From assembly GCF_900549175.1 (NCBI RefSeq), contig NZ_URNN01000001.1, positions 4,626-68,625 of the forward strand: a DNA stretch of 64,000 nt, read 5' to 3'. Of this stretch, positions 52,253 to 61,694 are shown one piece after another; positions within the stretch are counted from its first letter, which is position 1; every line of letters starts with the position of its first letter. The translations under genes were made by a program, and so were the position numbers. The notes under the pieces were generated by a model that was not told the DNA's origin, made no database searches, and saw only the letters and a program-made list of their open reading frames with translations. The DNA is from an uncultured Prevotella sp. (GTDB taxonomy: Bacteria > Bacteroidota > Bacteroidia > Bacteroidales > Bacteroidaceae).

Positions 52253-52344
52253 TGTCACAGTGCTGATTGGAAGAATATCTATGTAATCAATACAAGAGAA
52301 AAAATCATATATATAATAAAGGTGGAACGCAGAACTAAAAATGA

Positions 52345-53130
52345 ATGGGTGGGCAGTGAAGCAGTCTCTGGTCTGCTGTACCGACATAAGACGAGTATGT
52401 TGAAAGTACGTGATGCAAGCCATCGAAGCGTCAGCCTTGATGGCTTATGGCATGGACAGGTAATTTTCTCGTGTTGGTACTTCGGCATACTGTCATCGTT
52501 GGCTAATATCAACTTGTTGACATCAGCCAAGGGTGTCTGTATGACGACAGACCCTGTGACGCTCCGCAAAGGTGTGGGGCATAGCCGTATAATGAAGGAG
52601 TACTGTCTTACTGTATATAAAAGATAAGAAAGGTGAGAGTGAAGCATGGACATCCAAGAACTCGCTTGCCTTCAGACAAGCATGTTCTGTCCTTGCCTTG
52701 ATCCACAAGGATAAATTGCAAGTAGCAGACTTGTATGCCACCTGCAACTTACCTTTGTGGACAAGCACTTTCACCAATATATAAAAGGAGATTTTTGTAT
52801 TAGAAAAGGAAAAGAATGATACAACAGTCATGGGTGGGCAGTGAATCGGCCGCAATATCGCCAGGTAGAACATCAGGACAAATGGACAGCCGGCAAGGGA
52901 CACAAATCTTTGAAGCCTTGGCTTCGACAGCTTGTGGCACAGACGGCCGTCCTTTCGCGTTCTGCCCTTAGCATATAGTCTTTCTTGGGTCATAGCGATT
53001 CAATCGCCATAAGCCAGGAATGTCTGTATGCCAACGATATTGGTGACGCTTCGCAAAAGGTGGGACGCAGCGATAAAACAAGAAGCGACAGCATAGCTGT
53101 ATATAACAGAAAGGACACATAGTGTAAAAG
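52345..53130. repeat. Diverged tandem repeat of ~300 nt, non-coding
   Basis: Copies at ~52345-52655 and ~52830-53130 share TGGGTGGGCAGTGAA at the start, GTGTCTGTATG/ATGTCTGTATG, GTGACGCTCCGCAAAGG / GTGACGCTTCGCAAAAGG and CTGTATATAA near the end. Reading frames are not conserved between copies on either strand, so a structured RNA or decayed unit is more likely than a protein. This fills a ~970-nt gap without a supportable gene. Confidence 0.6.
52702..52761 (-). promoter_or_regulatory. Small hairpin H9 with promoter box in the right arm
   Basis: TCCACAAGGATAAATTGCAAG pairs with CTGCAACTTACCTTTGTGGA. TACCTTTG (52750-52757) is at the base of the right arm, as in H1-H8, but the hairpin is only 60 nt. 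It lies between the two tandem-repeat copies; no clear gene follows on the minus strand. Confidence 0.45.
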
Positions 53131-53231
53131 TGGTATTCTTATGTATGGACAGGGTAAACTTGGCAGCCCATGCCGACTTCCCTTTGAATGAGAGTCACGG
53201 CATGGACTGCGTTGTCAGTCATTGCGGCTTG

Positions 53232-53519
53232 TCAGTCTTCAAAAGTCCATTCCGATATATTAATCTCTTCACCGTCTGTAATGCCATTGATAGGGTCACA
53301 GACGAATGTGCCGAAGAAGTTTACAGCCACACAGCCCCTTTTCAATGAGGCAGGTTCGCCCCCATCATCATCAGTATGCCTGATTTGATACCATTCCTTG
53401 TTTGACGGCAGTGTATCAACCGCAATTCTAAGGTCGATAAACTCGCCCCTGACAGAAATCCCATTTTCCAACACCAGTAACATTGGTGTCTTGTCCTCGC
53501 TGTTGTAATTGAATGTCAT
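53232..53519 (-). CDS. LPD28-like small protein
   Basis: 95 residues. The stretch from TLPSNKEWYQIRHTDDDGGE to LKRGCVAVNFFGTFVCD matches my memory of the LPD28 pattern of mobile-element polyvalent proteins (LP.G.Y.YDIR..D.D.G.P....V.VN..GT), an assignment I hold loosely. Acidic overall. Distal gene of the H5 unit. Role unknown. Confidence 0.6.
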   Translation of the reverse strand: MTFNYNSEDKTPMLLVLENGISVRGEFIDLRIAVDTLPSNKEWYQIRHTDDDGGEPASLKRGCVAVNFFGTFVCDPINGITDGEEINISEWTFED

Positions 53520-53538
53520 ACTCCTAAATTTTATATGA

Positions 53539-53940
53539 TTATTTGTTCAAGTGTTTTATCGGCTGGGCGTTCTCGTCCGTCTCGTCGTACTCATACGTCG
53601 TGTCCTCGTCCTCGTATTCAAGCTCGTCGTATGAGACACGGATATGCCGCCTGTGATAGAGAGCCGCAAATGTACTGATTATCTTGTCCGTAAGTGCCTT
53701 GCTTTCAGAAAAGACGAAATGAAGTTCCTTTGTCATATAGTCAAAGTCGAAATCTGCCATTTCTCCCTTATAGCGGTCATCAGTATTGTATATCGCCACG
53801 GAAACATAGTCCTCCGTGCCGCTTTGTAGCTCTACAAGATGTCCGTAGCATGTGAAACTCATGTTGTTGCTCTCGCTTGTTGTAACCTTGTCTATCAGCT
53901 TTTCGATAAACTTGTAGGTCTTGTTCCTTTTCCTTGTCAT
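53539..53940 (-). CDS. Small protein with strongly acidic tail
   Basis: 133 residues from ATG 53940 (MTRKRNKTYKFIEKLIDKV). Basic N-terminus, beta-rich centre (SFTCYGHLVELQSG, YVSVAIYNTDDRYKGEMADF) and an extremely acidic end (YDELEYEDEDTTYEYDETDE). The tail could mimic DNA, as in some antirestriction proteins. That is speculation from composition. First gene after hairpin H5. Confidence 0.6.
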   Translation of the reverse strand: MTRKRNKTYKFIEKLIDKVTTSESNNMSFTCYGHLVELQSGTEDYVSVAIYNTDDRYKGEMADFDFDYMTKELHFVFSESKALTDKIISTFAALYHRRHIRVSYDELEYEDEDTTYEYDETDENAQPIKHLNK

Positions 53941-53999
53941 TGTATAAACCGTTTTTTTTGTGAAACTTTTTGTTTTCCCTGTTTTCGGCTTTAATCCTG

Positions 54000-54167
54000 C
54001 CGTCAGGGATTTTACGGATGCCAACACACGGTCATCGGAACAGCATCATGCGGCGGCTTTTCCTGACAATTACACTCCGCATGGAGGAAGAATTTGCAGG
54101 AAATGCACTTCAAGCCATCGACATCATGCGGCGATGACAGACCTTTGCATCCGATAAATCCTGACGG
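54000..54167 (-). promoter_or_regulatory. Giant hairpin H5, candidate ssDNA promoter
   Basis: Base CCGTCAGG (54000-54007) / CCTGACGG perfect, then CGGATGC / GCATCCG. The middle pairs GTCATCG with CGATGAC and GCATCATG with CATGATGT-type sequence. Apex ACACTCC-GCAT-GGAGGAAGA. The right-arm box is degenerate (GACCTTTG, 54140-54147) and lacks a clear TTG. Confidence 0.6.
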
Positions 54168-54325
54168 CACGCACAAGCATTAAGAAATTTCAAACGGTAT
54201 TGGAATAGCTTTATACAGTAAGGTTAAAAGTCAAATACAAAAGGCAGAATTGTTTATAGAAGAGGTTTTTTACATGTAAAAACTACTTCATTCTGCTCTA
54301 AGTTCATATTTTCTTTGAAAAAAGT

Positions 54326-54356
54326 TTGGCTGTCTGAGATTTTATTACTAACTTTG
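54326..54356 (+). promoter_or_regulatory. Promoter of the Abi leader RNA and gene
   Basis: TTG at 54326-54328 and TAACTTTG at 54349-54356, 20 nt apart; the predicted start is ~54363. Confidence 0.75.
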
Positions 54357-54362
54357 CACCCG

Positions 54363-54446
54363 AAAAAGAAGATTCTCGGTTTATGCCGAATCAAAGATAA
54401 CAGAACCCGTCTGCATCCCGGAGACCTGCAGGCGGGTCACTTTTTT
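54363..54446 (+). ncRNA. Candidate AbiF-type leader/antitoxin RNA
   Basis: An ~85-nt transcript between a consensus promoter and a strong terminator, ending 11 nt before the Abi gene. It has a first hairpin (TCGGTTTATGCCGA) and the terminator hairpin. Recent work on AbiF toxin-antitoxin systems, ancestral to Cas13, describes a non-coding RNA next to the HEPN gene. This layout matches that description as I recall it. Confidence 0.6.
54405..54446 (+). terminator. Rho-independent terminator upstream of the Abi gene
   Basis: ACCCGTCTGCA (54405-54415) pairs with TGCAGGCGGGT (54427-54437, one G-U), followed by CACTTTTTT. It would stop most transcription before the coding region. Confidence 0.8.
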
Positions 54447-54457
54447 ATAAAACAGGT

Positions 54458-55387
54458 ATGGAAAATCAGAAACCACGTAATATAGAGGAACAGATTCGCT
54501 TGCTTCGTGACAAGGGCATGAATTTCTCAGATGATGAAGAGCGTGAGGCAAAGGAGTGTTTCTCACGTATCAGCTATTTCCGTCTGAAATATTATTGGAG
54601 AGACTTGCTGGATGCGGATACAGATGGAGATTTCATTGAAGGAACCACCTTCAGTGATGTTATCCGGCGGTATGATTTCGACCATCAGCTGCGCCTTATT
54701 CTTTTTGACGCAATAGAAATAATAGAAGTGGCATTGCGTTCAAAGGTGATTAACCACATGTCGCAAGCCGCAGGTAATGGATTATGGTATTTGGACTCCT
54801 CTCTTTTTGAGAACAGTGATTACCATGAAGATTTCGTTTACGACTTAAAATATGAATTTGGAAGAAGTACGGAACCTTTTGCCAAAGAATATATAGACAG
54901 TCATCCCAATTGGGACGAGGAGTCTTTTGACGGTGACAATCCGGATGCGTGGAGGATAATAGAGGTGGCAACATTCGGTACTCTTTCCAAGATGTACAAA
55001 AACCTTAAGTCGCAGCTTCCGCAGCGTTCCGCAATAGCCAACGATTTTGGACTTTACTCAGTAAAAGACCTTACAGGCTGGCTTGAGGCGATTTCTCTGA
55101 TGCGTAACATCGTGGCGCACCATTCCAGACTATGGAACAGGACGCTTGGAAAGAAAGTAACCAATCCAAGAGGCTTACGTGACAAATGGCTAAACTCACC
55201 ATTGACAGAAAATCAGAAGAACAGGCCATACGGCTTCATCGTGGCTATGCTGTATCTCTGCAATGCTGTCTGCCCCGACAATAAAATAAAGAATAAGATT
55301 CTTGATCTGATAAGTGCCAATCAGAACATTCCTTATCAGAGGCTTGGTTTTATTGGAAATTGGAAGGACGATCCAATATGGAGGTAA
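54458..55387 (+). CDS. AbiD/AbiF-family (Abi_2) HEPN abortive-infection protein
   Basis: 309 residues. The N-terminus (IEEQIRLLRDKGMNFSDDEE, CFSRISYFRLKYYWRDLLDA) and FDHQLRLILFDAIEIIEVAL fit the Abi_2 family. The HEPN RNase motif is RNIVAHHSRLWN at ~215-226 (R-x4-H type). Members are thought to cleave RNA and stop phage spread or act as toxins. It is on the plus strand, opposite to its neighbours, with its own promoter and a leader RNA, so it is an independent defence cassette within the presumed leading region. Confidence 0.85.
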   Translation: MENQKPRNIEEQIRLLRDKGMNFSDDEEREAKECFSRISYFRLKYYWRDLLDADTDGDFIEGTTFSDVIRRYDFDHQLRLILFDAIEIIEVALRSKVINHMSQAAGNGLWYLDSSLFENSDYHEDFVYDLKYEFGRSTEPFAKEYIDSHPNWDEESFDGDNPDAWRIIEVATFGTLSKMYKNLKSQLPQRSAIANDFGLYSVKDLTGWLEAISLMRNIVAHHSRLWNRTLGKKVTNPRGLRDKWLNSPLTENQKNRPYGFIVAMLYLCNAVCPDNKIKNKILDLISANQNIPYQRLGFIGNWKDDPIWR

Positions 55388-55582
55388 AAGCCGTCTGTGA
55401 TGGTTTGCAAAAGGCTTTTCCCTGAAATAGTAGAAAGGAGGATGTATAATAAGGTAAACGCAGGACAGATGTCAAGCCATAAAAGAGATTGTCCGTAAGG
55501 ACCGGATAAAAAGTATAAAAGTGAGGTCCGTTACAATCCTTGCCACGTTCCATGCGGACACTTTGTATGTGTAAAGAAAATC

Positions 55583-55615
55583 CCCTCTGCCCGGTTATCA
55601 CAACCAAACAGAGGG
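55583..55615 (-). terminator. Terminator of the methylase-helicase gene
   Basis: CCCTCTG (55583-55589) pairs with CAGAGGG (55609-55615). On the minus strand it is followed by a T-rich stretch (GGATTTTCTTT). The rest of 55388-55639 shows no gene. Confidence 0.6.
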
Positions 55616-55639
55616 AGAAGGTTAAATATGAAGTAACAA

Positions 55640-58600
55640 TCATGCCACCTTTTCTGCGGCTTTAATTTCCGTTTCCGGCTCAGAACTTGTTTCGGGCTGC
55701 TGTTCCGTCTTGTTCAAATCCGCCTCAATCTTCCTTTGCAGCTCCTTGCATTCCAGTGTGAGCCTTGCCAGCTCGTCCGCCTTGTCCCACTCTCTGCTGA
55801 CAATTTCCTGTAATGTCGGTAACTCGCTTTCCAATTTCCCGATGCGGTTCTGCTGTTCTTTCAAGAGTACAGGCAGCTTTTCAAGCGTAATCCTTGGATA
55901 TTGAGCGGACTCAACAAAGCCCAATGGCAGTGCGCCGGATAAACCGTAACGGTATTTCAGTCCGCTTATGCCCTCCACAAAGAACGAATTATGGTCGAAC
56001 AAGCCCGTGAGGTTGGTCTCGCTGTGCACCAAAAGGTTCAATCCCATGTAGCTGCCTATGGTCTCATATACACCGCTGCGGTAAGTCTTTGATATGCGGT
56101 GCAGCTCACGTCCTGTCTCCTCTGCCGTAGTCTGTTGCATATTCAACAACAGTGTCACGGCTTCACCGTTATATGAGCTGATATATTCCAAATCCTGCCT
56201 CATGCGCTCTGCCGTGCGGCTTACTTTCTCTATCTCCTGCCTGTTTGCGGCAATCTTCCGCTCCGCCTTTATGCGGCTCTTCTTGAATATAGCCTGCTCT
56301 TTCTCCAGCTGCATGATTTTGTTGTCGAGTTTCGCCTTGTTCAGCAGGTCTGTATTGCCGGAAAGTATAGCCACGAACTCTGCAAAGTTCATTCCACTGT
56401 CCTCGTCCATGCTGTCCTCGTCGATACGGCGCACGGCTATCGTGCCGTTGTTTATCTGGTTGATGAACATTTGCTTGTTCTTTAAGAGATTGAACTTGTA
56501 AGCGTCAAGTGTCTTTTCCGTGCCGTAGATTACTACATCCACTACATTGCCGCCCCACAGTTTCACGGTGTTGCCCTTTCTCACGGCTCTTCCGTTGCGC
56601 TGCTCCATGTCGGCAGGTCGCCAAGGTATTTCAAGGTGATGCACCGCAACGGCTCTTTTCTGTGCGTTCACTCCTGTACCTAACATGGTGGTTGAACCGA
56701 AAAGCACCCGTACCTTTCCGCTGTTCATGTCCTCGAAAAGCCGCTTTCTCGCCCTCTCGGTCTTAGCGCACTGGATAAACTGTATCTCGTCAGCCGGAAT
56801 ACCCAACCGCACCAGCTTGTCCTTGATGTCGCTGTAGATGTTCCACTCGCCGGGCTTGTACGTTGAAAGGTCGCTGAACACGAACTGTGTGCCACGGTTG
56901 GCATTGGAGCGCACATAATAGTCATGGATTGTCCTTGCGCATATTGATGCCTTGTTGTTCGCATCGTCAGTGAACTTGCCACCCAACAGGCGCATGTCAA
57001 GAGCCATCTTGCGTGCCACGTTTGTGGCAATAAGCATCTTTGCCTTGTCGAGATTATCAGGTTCGGGTGTGTCAAGTCCCAAGTCATCCCATTGTCCGCT
57101 GTTGGCAAAGGAGACAAGCCGTCCTATCATTTCCTCCTGTGCAATGGTGGGAGCGTGTGAGAGGAAACGCACATTCTTATCCGGCACGTCAAGGTTTATC
57201 ATGTCGGCGGTTCTGTAATCTGTGATTTCACGCAGGAACATAGCCAGTTCCGGCACTTTAATATAGGTACGGAAACACTCTTTTCTCTTGATTGCTCCTG
57301 TCACGTTCAGCTCGTAGTCTGCCGTTTTCTTCGTGAATATCGCCGCCCATGCGTCAAAGCAGCTTATCTGCTGTCTCTGCAGTTCCCTTGGACGCAGATA
57401 CTTGAACATCACATAAAGCTCGGTCAGTGCGTTCACCACTACCGTACCCGACAGGAATGTTGCGCCAAGGTCTCTGCCGTTGCGGTTCTGAATGTCACGA
57501 ATGGCAAACAGCATGTTCATTGCCCTTTGCGAGCCGCGCGTGTTCCCGATACCTGCAACCCTTGTGTGCCTGGTCTGAAACATTAGGTTCTTAAAAAGAT
57601 GGCACTCGTCTATGAATATGTGGTCGATACCCATAGAATGAAAGTCCACGGTATCGTCCTTACGGCTCTCAATCTTCAAGCGGAGTTCGGCAAGTTTGGC
57701 TGTAAGGTTCTGCTTCCTCTGTTCAAGCCCCTTTTGCATTTTCCCGCTGCGGTAACGCATGGTGCTTTTCTCCAGCACTTCAAGACTGCGCTCCACATCG
57801 GCAAGCTCCTCTGTGAATATCTCAATCATCGTCTCCTCCGACTGCGGTATCTTTGAGAACTGGTCATGTGTCATAATTATACAATCCCAGTTGTTGTTCT
57901 TTATCTTTGAGAACACCTCCTTGCGGTTGGATGGTGTGAAGTCCTCCTTGCCGGGATATAGCACCTTTGCCGTGGGGTATGCCTTGCGGAATGTGTCGGC
58001 TATCTCATGCACGTTGGCTTTCAGTCCTATTATCATCGGTTTCTGAACCAGTCCGAGCCGCTTCATTTCATACGCCCCTGCACACATTATCATGGTCTTG
58101 CCTGTTCCCACCTCATGCCAGCAGATACCGCCGCCAAGTTGCTTAATCATCCAAATGGCATCTTTCTGTGACGGATACAGGTCATTGTAGGGGAACTGCT
58201 CAAAGGACAGTCCGGGGAATGTCTGTGCCGAACCGTCATAGTGAGAACGAACATAGCAGTTGAACCGCTCATTATATACCCGTACAAGCTCGTCACGCTC
58301 CGCTATCGGTCTGTTGTCAAGCCATGTGTTGAACTTGCTGCGGATTTCCTGTATCTTGGTGGCTGCCTCCTGTATTGCTTCTTCATCGGGCACACGCACC
58401 TTTTCACCGCCACGGTAAATCTCCTTGGTTATTTCGGGCACGGTGTCTTGAAGTGCGAACACAAACAGGTCTTCACCGTTGTAGCTGCGCACGGAATAGG
58501 TGTTATATGCGATTGGGGAATATCCCTGCAAGCGAACAAGGTAGGTGTCGTTCACATCGAAGTACATCACGCTTGTTTCCACATCAAAGAGTTCTGATGC

Positions 58601-60640
58601 GAATGCGGCATAAAGCTGTGTGTCTATCCACCGCTCGCCCATGTTGATGTCAAGCTCCTCGTATGGCACAGGTTCGGGACATACGTCCTCCAGTGCTTTT
58701 AATGCCTCTTCCGCATACACCTTTTCCTTGCCGTCCAAGTTGGCGATGCAGGAAACTATCTCTTTGCTCTTGGCTATCACGTTTCCTGCAAGGAACATGC
58801 CTTTGTGCTCCCATCTGCTGGCAGTTGGATTATAGAATATCTCGCCTTTGAGTTCTGCGGCTATATCGTCCTCGCTCTTGCCTGTGGACTGGACGATGTA
58901 GGTCATGTTCACACCTCCGTAATAGTTAAGGCTGCTCAGCAAGGCTTCCATGGAAGTCTGTATCTTTGACGTGGTTTCTTTTTGAAATGCGACCGGCTCA
59001 CGCATGATGTCAGCCTTGAATATGTCCGTGCCGACCTGCATTTCAATGGTGAACACCTCCACACCGAGGCTGTCAAGCATTATAAACTCCTTGTTGTCGT
59101 TGTCATGGAAAAATCCCCATTTGCTGACAAAGGCATCATACTCCCTGTTAAGTTGTTCCCTCAATGCTTTTTCTTCCCTCTGTTCCTCTCTTTCTATGTT
59201 TGAGAGTTCAAAATAGGTCTTACGGATAGGGAAATAGTCCCTTGCCCTCTCGATGTTCACCTTGCCGTCATCAACAGGCATAAAGTCAACTGCCGTTGCG
59301 GTATAATGGCTGGACTTCCTGTACTGCAACGTGCCGACCTGTCCCTCGAACATCACCAAAGCACCGTTTTTCATCCAGTCCTCCGTATTATCGGTGTAGG
59401 CACGCTTTCCCCTTTGCCTTGCAACGTCCATGTCGCAGTCCATATCTCCGAAGAGTGACATCTGCATGGGCTGACTGCCGCCGTTGGCAAGTATGTCTTT
59501 TCTGAAATACCGCTCAAAGTCGCTCTGCAACATTCCGGACAGATATTTGAACATGGAGACCTCGCCGCTCTCCCACAGGTATTTGCGCACGTATTTGCCG
59601 TATTGGTTCATGGTGATGCGGCTGCCTGTGGCAAGCGTGGTCTTTGGCATAGTAAAAAGTCTGTTGGCATATTCGGTAGTCTGTCCAGACATATTCACCA
59701 TTTCCTTGCTGACTTGGAGAAAAGCCTGCTCACGTCCCGAAAGTGCGCTCTTATGTGTGTTCTTCTGAAAGATAAGCAGGTCACTGCCCACCTCTATGCC
59801 GCCCGTCTGTATGAAAAGCGTGTCGGGCAGACGTAATGCGGTTATGAGATTGGCATGATGTACAAGATACTCACGCACGAATTTGTTGCCCGGTGTGTCG
59901 GCTACTCCCCTTGAAGTGACGAAAGCCAGCAGGCCGCCCTCGTTAAGCAGTTCCATGGACTTTACAAAGAAATAGTTGTGTATGGTCTTGGTCGCCTGTT
60001 CGTAGATGCCGCCCTTTTTCCACATTTCAGCATCGAACACACGGAAGTTTCCGAAAGGAATGTTTGAGGCAATGACATCAAAGGTGCGGTTTTCCGTAAT
60101 TTCACTGTCTATGGTCTCAAAACCTGCCGTATAGGTCTGCGCCTCGTCATGCAGGACGGAAAGAACAAGTCCTGTAAGGTGGTCTTTCTCGAAAGCGTGG
60201 GTATCGGTATCGGACATGGCTACTGGCAGAAAACCGCCAATACCTGCGCTCGGCTCTAAGAATGAGCGCATGGTCAAGCCGTTTTCAGCAAACACTTTCT
60301 GTATCTGCTGCGCCACTGCGTCAATGACAGACTGCGGTGTGTAGAAAGCGGTCAGCACCGATGCCTTGATGCTTGATACTACCTGCTGGCGCATCGTGTC
60401 CGTGAAATACGGATATTCGTCTATCAGCCTTTGCAGCTTGCCGATAGGCTCTGCCATATCTTCTGTAATGGGTTTGTCTGTACCCATGTTAAGCACTTCC
60501 TTGATGCCGCCAAAGCCCGAATACAGGGAAAGCGTATCTTTCTCCTTGTCCGTGGCACGTCGCCCCTGTACCTTGACTTTCATCGCTGTCTCTATGGCTT
60601 CCACATTTGCCACGAGTGATTTCTGTTTGTTGTAACTCAT
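55640..60640 (-). CDS. Giant N6-adenine methylase + SNF2-type helicase (DarB-like)
   Basis: 1666 residues from ATG 60640 (MSYNKQKSLVANVEAIETAM); 52 upstream in-frame codons run into hairpin H6 and are rejected. Methylase: SAM motif LEPSAGIGGFL (~130) and catalytic-type ASNIPFG in place of NPPF/Y. Helicase: Walker A HEVGTGKTMIM (~842), Walker B HIFIDECHLFKN (~1007), TFLSGTVVVN, motif VI EQRNGRAVRKGN (~1345). The C-terminal ~350 residues are coiled coil. The domain order recalls phage P1 DarB, which protects incoming DNA from restriction. Common in Bacteroidota mobile elements. It stands alone between hairpin H6 and a terminator. Confidence 0.85.
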   Translation of the reverse strand: MSYNKQKSLVANVEAIETAMKVKVQGRRATDKEKDTLSLYSGFGGIKEVLNMGTDKPITEDMAEPIGKLQRLIDEYPYFTDTMRQQVVSSIKASVLTAFYTPQSVIDAVAQQIQKVFAENGLTMRSFLEPSAGIGGFLPVAMSDTDTHAFEKDHLTGLVLSVLHDEAQTYTAGFETIDSEITENRTFDVIASNIPFGNFRVFDAEMWKKGGIYEQATKTIHNYFFVKSMELLNEGGLLAFVTSRGVADTPGNKFVREYLVHHANLITALRLPDTLFIQTGGIEVGSDLLIFQKNTHKSALSGREQAFLQVSKEMVNMSGQTTEYANRLFTMPKTTLATGSRITMNQYGKYVRKYLWESGEVSMFKYLSGMLQSDFERYFRKDILANGGSQPMQMSLFGDMDCDMDVARQRGKRAYTDNTEDWMKNGALVMFEGQVGTLQYRKSSHYTATAVDFMPVDDGKVNIERARDYFPIRKTYFELSNIEREEQREEKALREQLNREYDAFVSKWGFFHDNDNKEFIMLDSLGVEVFTIEMQVGTDIFKADIMREPVAFQKETTSKIQTSMEALLSSLNYYGGVNMTYIVQSTGKSEDDIAAELKGEIFYNPTASRWEHKGMFLAGNVIAKSKEIVSCIANLDGKEKVYAEEALKALEDVCPEPVPYEELDINMGERWIDTQLYAAFASELFDVETSVMYFDVNDTYLVRLQGYSPIAYNTYSVRSYNGEDLFVFALQDTVPEITKEIYRGGEKVRVPDEEAIQEAATKIQEIRSKFNTWLDNRPIAERDELVRVYNERFNCYVRSHYDGSAQTFPGLSFEQFPYNDLYPSQKDAIWMIKQLGGGICWHEVGTGKTMIMCAGAYEMKRLGLVQKPMIIGLKANVHEIADTFRKAYPTAKVLYPGKEDFTPSNRKEVFSKIKNNNWDCIIMTHDQFSKIPQSEETMIEIFTEELADVERSLEVLEKSTMRYRSGKMQKGLEQRKQNLTAKLAELRLKIESRKDDTVDFHSMGIDHIFIDECHLFKNLMFQTRHTRVAGIGNTRGSQRAMNMLFAIRDIQNRNGRDLGATFLSGTVVVNALTELYVMFKYLRPRELQRQQISCFDAWAAIFTKKTADYELNVTGAIKRKECFRTYIKVPELAMFLREITDYRTADMINLDVPDKNVRFLSHAPTIAQEEMIGRLVSFANSGQWDDLGLDTPEPDNLDKAKMLIATNVARKMALDMRLLGGKFTDDANNKASICARTIHDYYVRSNANRGTQFVFSDLSTYKPGEWNIYSDIKDKLVRLGIPADEIQFIQCAKTERARKRLFEDMNSGKVRVLFGSTTMLGTGVNAQKRAVAVHHLEIPWRPADMEQRNGRAVRKGNTVKLWGGNVVDVVIYGTEKTLDAYKFNLLKNKQMFINQINNGTIAVRRIDEDSMDEDSGMNFAEFVAILSGNTDLLNKAKLDNKIMQLEKEQAIFKKSRIKAERKIAANRQEIEKVSRTAERMRQDLEYISSYNGEAVTLLLNMQQTTAEETGRELHRISKTYRSGVYETIGSYMGLNLLVHSETNLTGLFDHNSFFVEGISGLKYRYGLSGALPLGFVESAQYPRITLEKLPVLLKEQQNRIGKLESELPTLQEIVSREWDKADELARLTLECKELQRKIEADLNKTEQQPETSSEPETEIKAAEKVA

Positions 60641-60699
60641 ATATTTAACCTTGTTTAAAAATGTTTTTTCTTCCCTCATTTCGGTCTTTCTGTGACCGT

Positions 60700-60867
60700 G
60701 GGATTTATTTTTCTGCTTCCCAAAAGGTGGCGGCGACAAACGGACAAGGCTGATGCGGAAAATACGCTCGACGGCGGAGAGGAAGATTTTCCGCAATCAC
60801 TCGCGGCATGGCCAGGCATTGGCAGGCTTGGAGGCGGCGGTTTACCTTTGCGGAAAAATAATATCCC
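60700..60867 (-). promoter_or_regulatory. Giant hairpin H6, candidate ssDNA promoter of the methylase-helicase
   Basis: Base GGGATTTATTTTTCTGC pairs with GCGGAAAAATAATATCCC. Upper stem GCGGAAAAT (60755-60763) / ATTTTCCGC (60786-60794). Apex ACGCTCGACGGCGGAGAGGAAG. Right arm TTGGC (60819) and TACCTTTG (60843-60850), 21 nt between. Leader hairpin CGGTC/GACCG and GAGGGAAG-type ribosome site precede the ATG. Confidence 0.7.
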
Positions 60868-61037
60868 CAGCGGTCATGCAGAATGAAAAAACGGAATACT
60901 GACAGGTAAGAGAGTGTCGGATAATTAGGTATAACTGGAGATATGGCTGATAAAAGAGAAAAGGAGGATTGTTAGAAAAGTAAACATGAAATGGATATAA
61001 CAGGTGTATTACTTCGTGTAAAGTTTCAAAAAGGGTT

Positions 61038-61102
61038 GGAGCATACGCTTTGGGCATCTGCAAAGAGTATGCTCCCCGGCGTATCGGCATTTCTGCCGAT
61101 AC
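61038..61102. terminator. Two hairpins at the end of the H7 unit
   Basis: GGAGCATAC (61038-61046) / GTATGCTCC (61067-61075) and GTATCGGCA (61081-61089) / TGCCGATAC (61094-61102), both perfect. They lie between the end of the 61121 gene and hairpin H6. 60868-61037 shows no gene. Confidence 0.55.
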
Positions 61103-61120
61103 AGTTGGGGAGTCTGACTG

Positions 61121-61642
61121 TCATACACATTTCCTGCATCTTGTTTTCCATCCGTATATCTCAGCCACGTATGGGTGGAGTGAGCGTGTCATCTTGCGGA
61201 ACTGCGCTTCATCGACTTCTCCGCTGTAGATTTTCTCAGTTATGCGCTCTGCCGCCTCCATGTCCTTTGCCACACGGTAAAGGATATAGTTCGTGCCGTC
61301 ATGGTGATATTCGACACCACGGATATTGTATGTGTCGCCAAACCATTCCGCATCATGTGAGGAACGCAAAATGTCTGCGATGTTGCGACCTATTATCTTG
61401 TACCCCTGCCTTCGACCATGCCACAAGCCGAGGTCTGCGAAGGCTACTATCACACCATTGACTTCTTTGTTGAGATTGGCACGCTCGTCATCAAGCCACA
61501 GACTGACCTCGTCCGCCCATTCCTCGTCTGTCACATTGTGTTCCTCATCACCAGGACATTCGCGCCGGCTTTCCTGATACGCTTTGCGTGCGTCTTCATC
61601 TGACAGACTGTCACAAGTCCAAATTAGTTGTTTCTTTTCCAT
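61121..61642 (-). CDS. Acidic hypothetical protein of the H7 unit
   Basis: 173 residues (MEKKQLIWTCDSLSDEDARK). Very acidic first half (CPGDEEHNVTDEEWADEVSL), then a folded part with GRRQGYKIIGRNIADILRSS and VEYHHDGTNYILYRVAKDM. No signal, no known family. Single gene directly under hairpin H7. Acidity and position make it an anti-defence candidate; nothing more specific can be said. Confidence 0.65.
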   Translation of the reverse strand: MEKKQLIWTCDSLSDEDARKAYQESRRECPGDEEHNVTDEEWADEVSLWLDDERANLNKEVNGVIVAFADLGLWHGRRQGYKIIGRNIADILRSSHDAEWFGDTYNIRGVEYHHDGTNYILYRVAKDMEAAERITEKIYSGEVDEAQFRKMTRSLHPYVAEIYGWKTRCRKCV

Positions 61643-61694
61643 TTCGATTTTGTTTTTATTTTCCCTCTGTTTGGCGGCTTATGCCCCAACTTGC

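Noticed and set aside
52279..52993. Minus-strand frames of 124 and 156 codons over the tandem repeats
   Set aside because: The two repeat copies use different frames at their conserved blocks, so protein coding is not conserved.
60641..60796. Upstream start of the methylase-helicase (52 extra codons)
   Set aside because: The extension would be encoded by the H6 leader and hairpin, has no domain character, and the downstream ATG has an A/G-rich ribosome site region.
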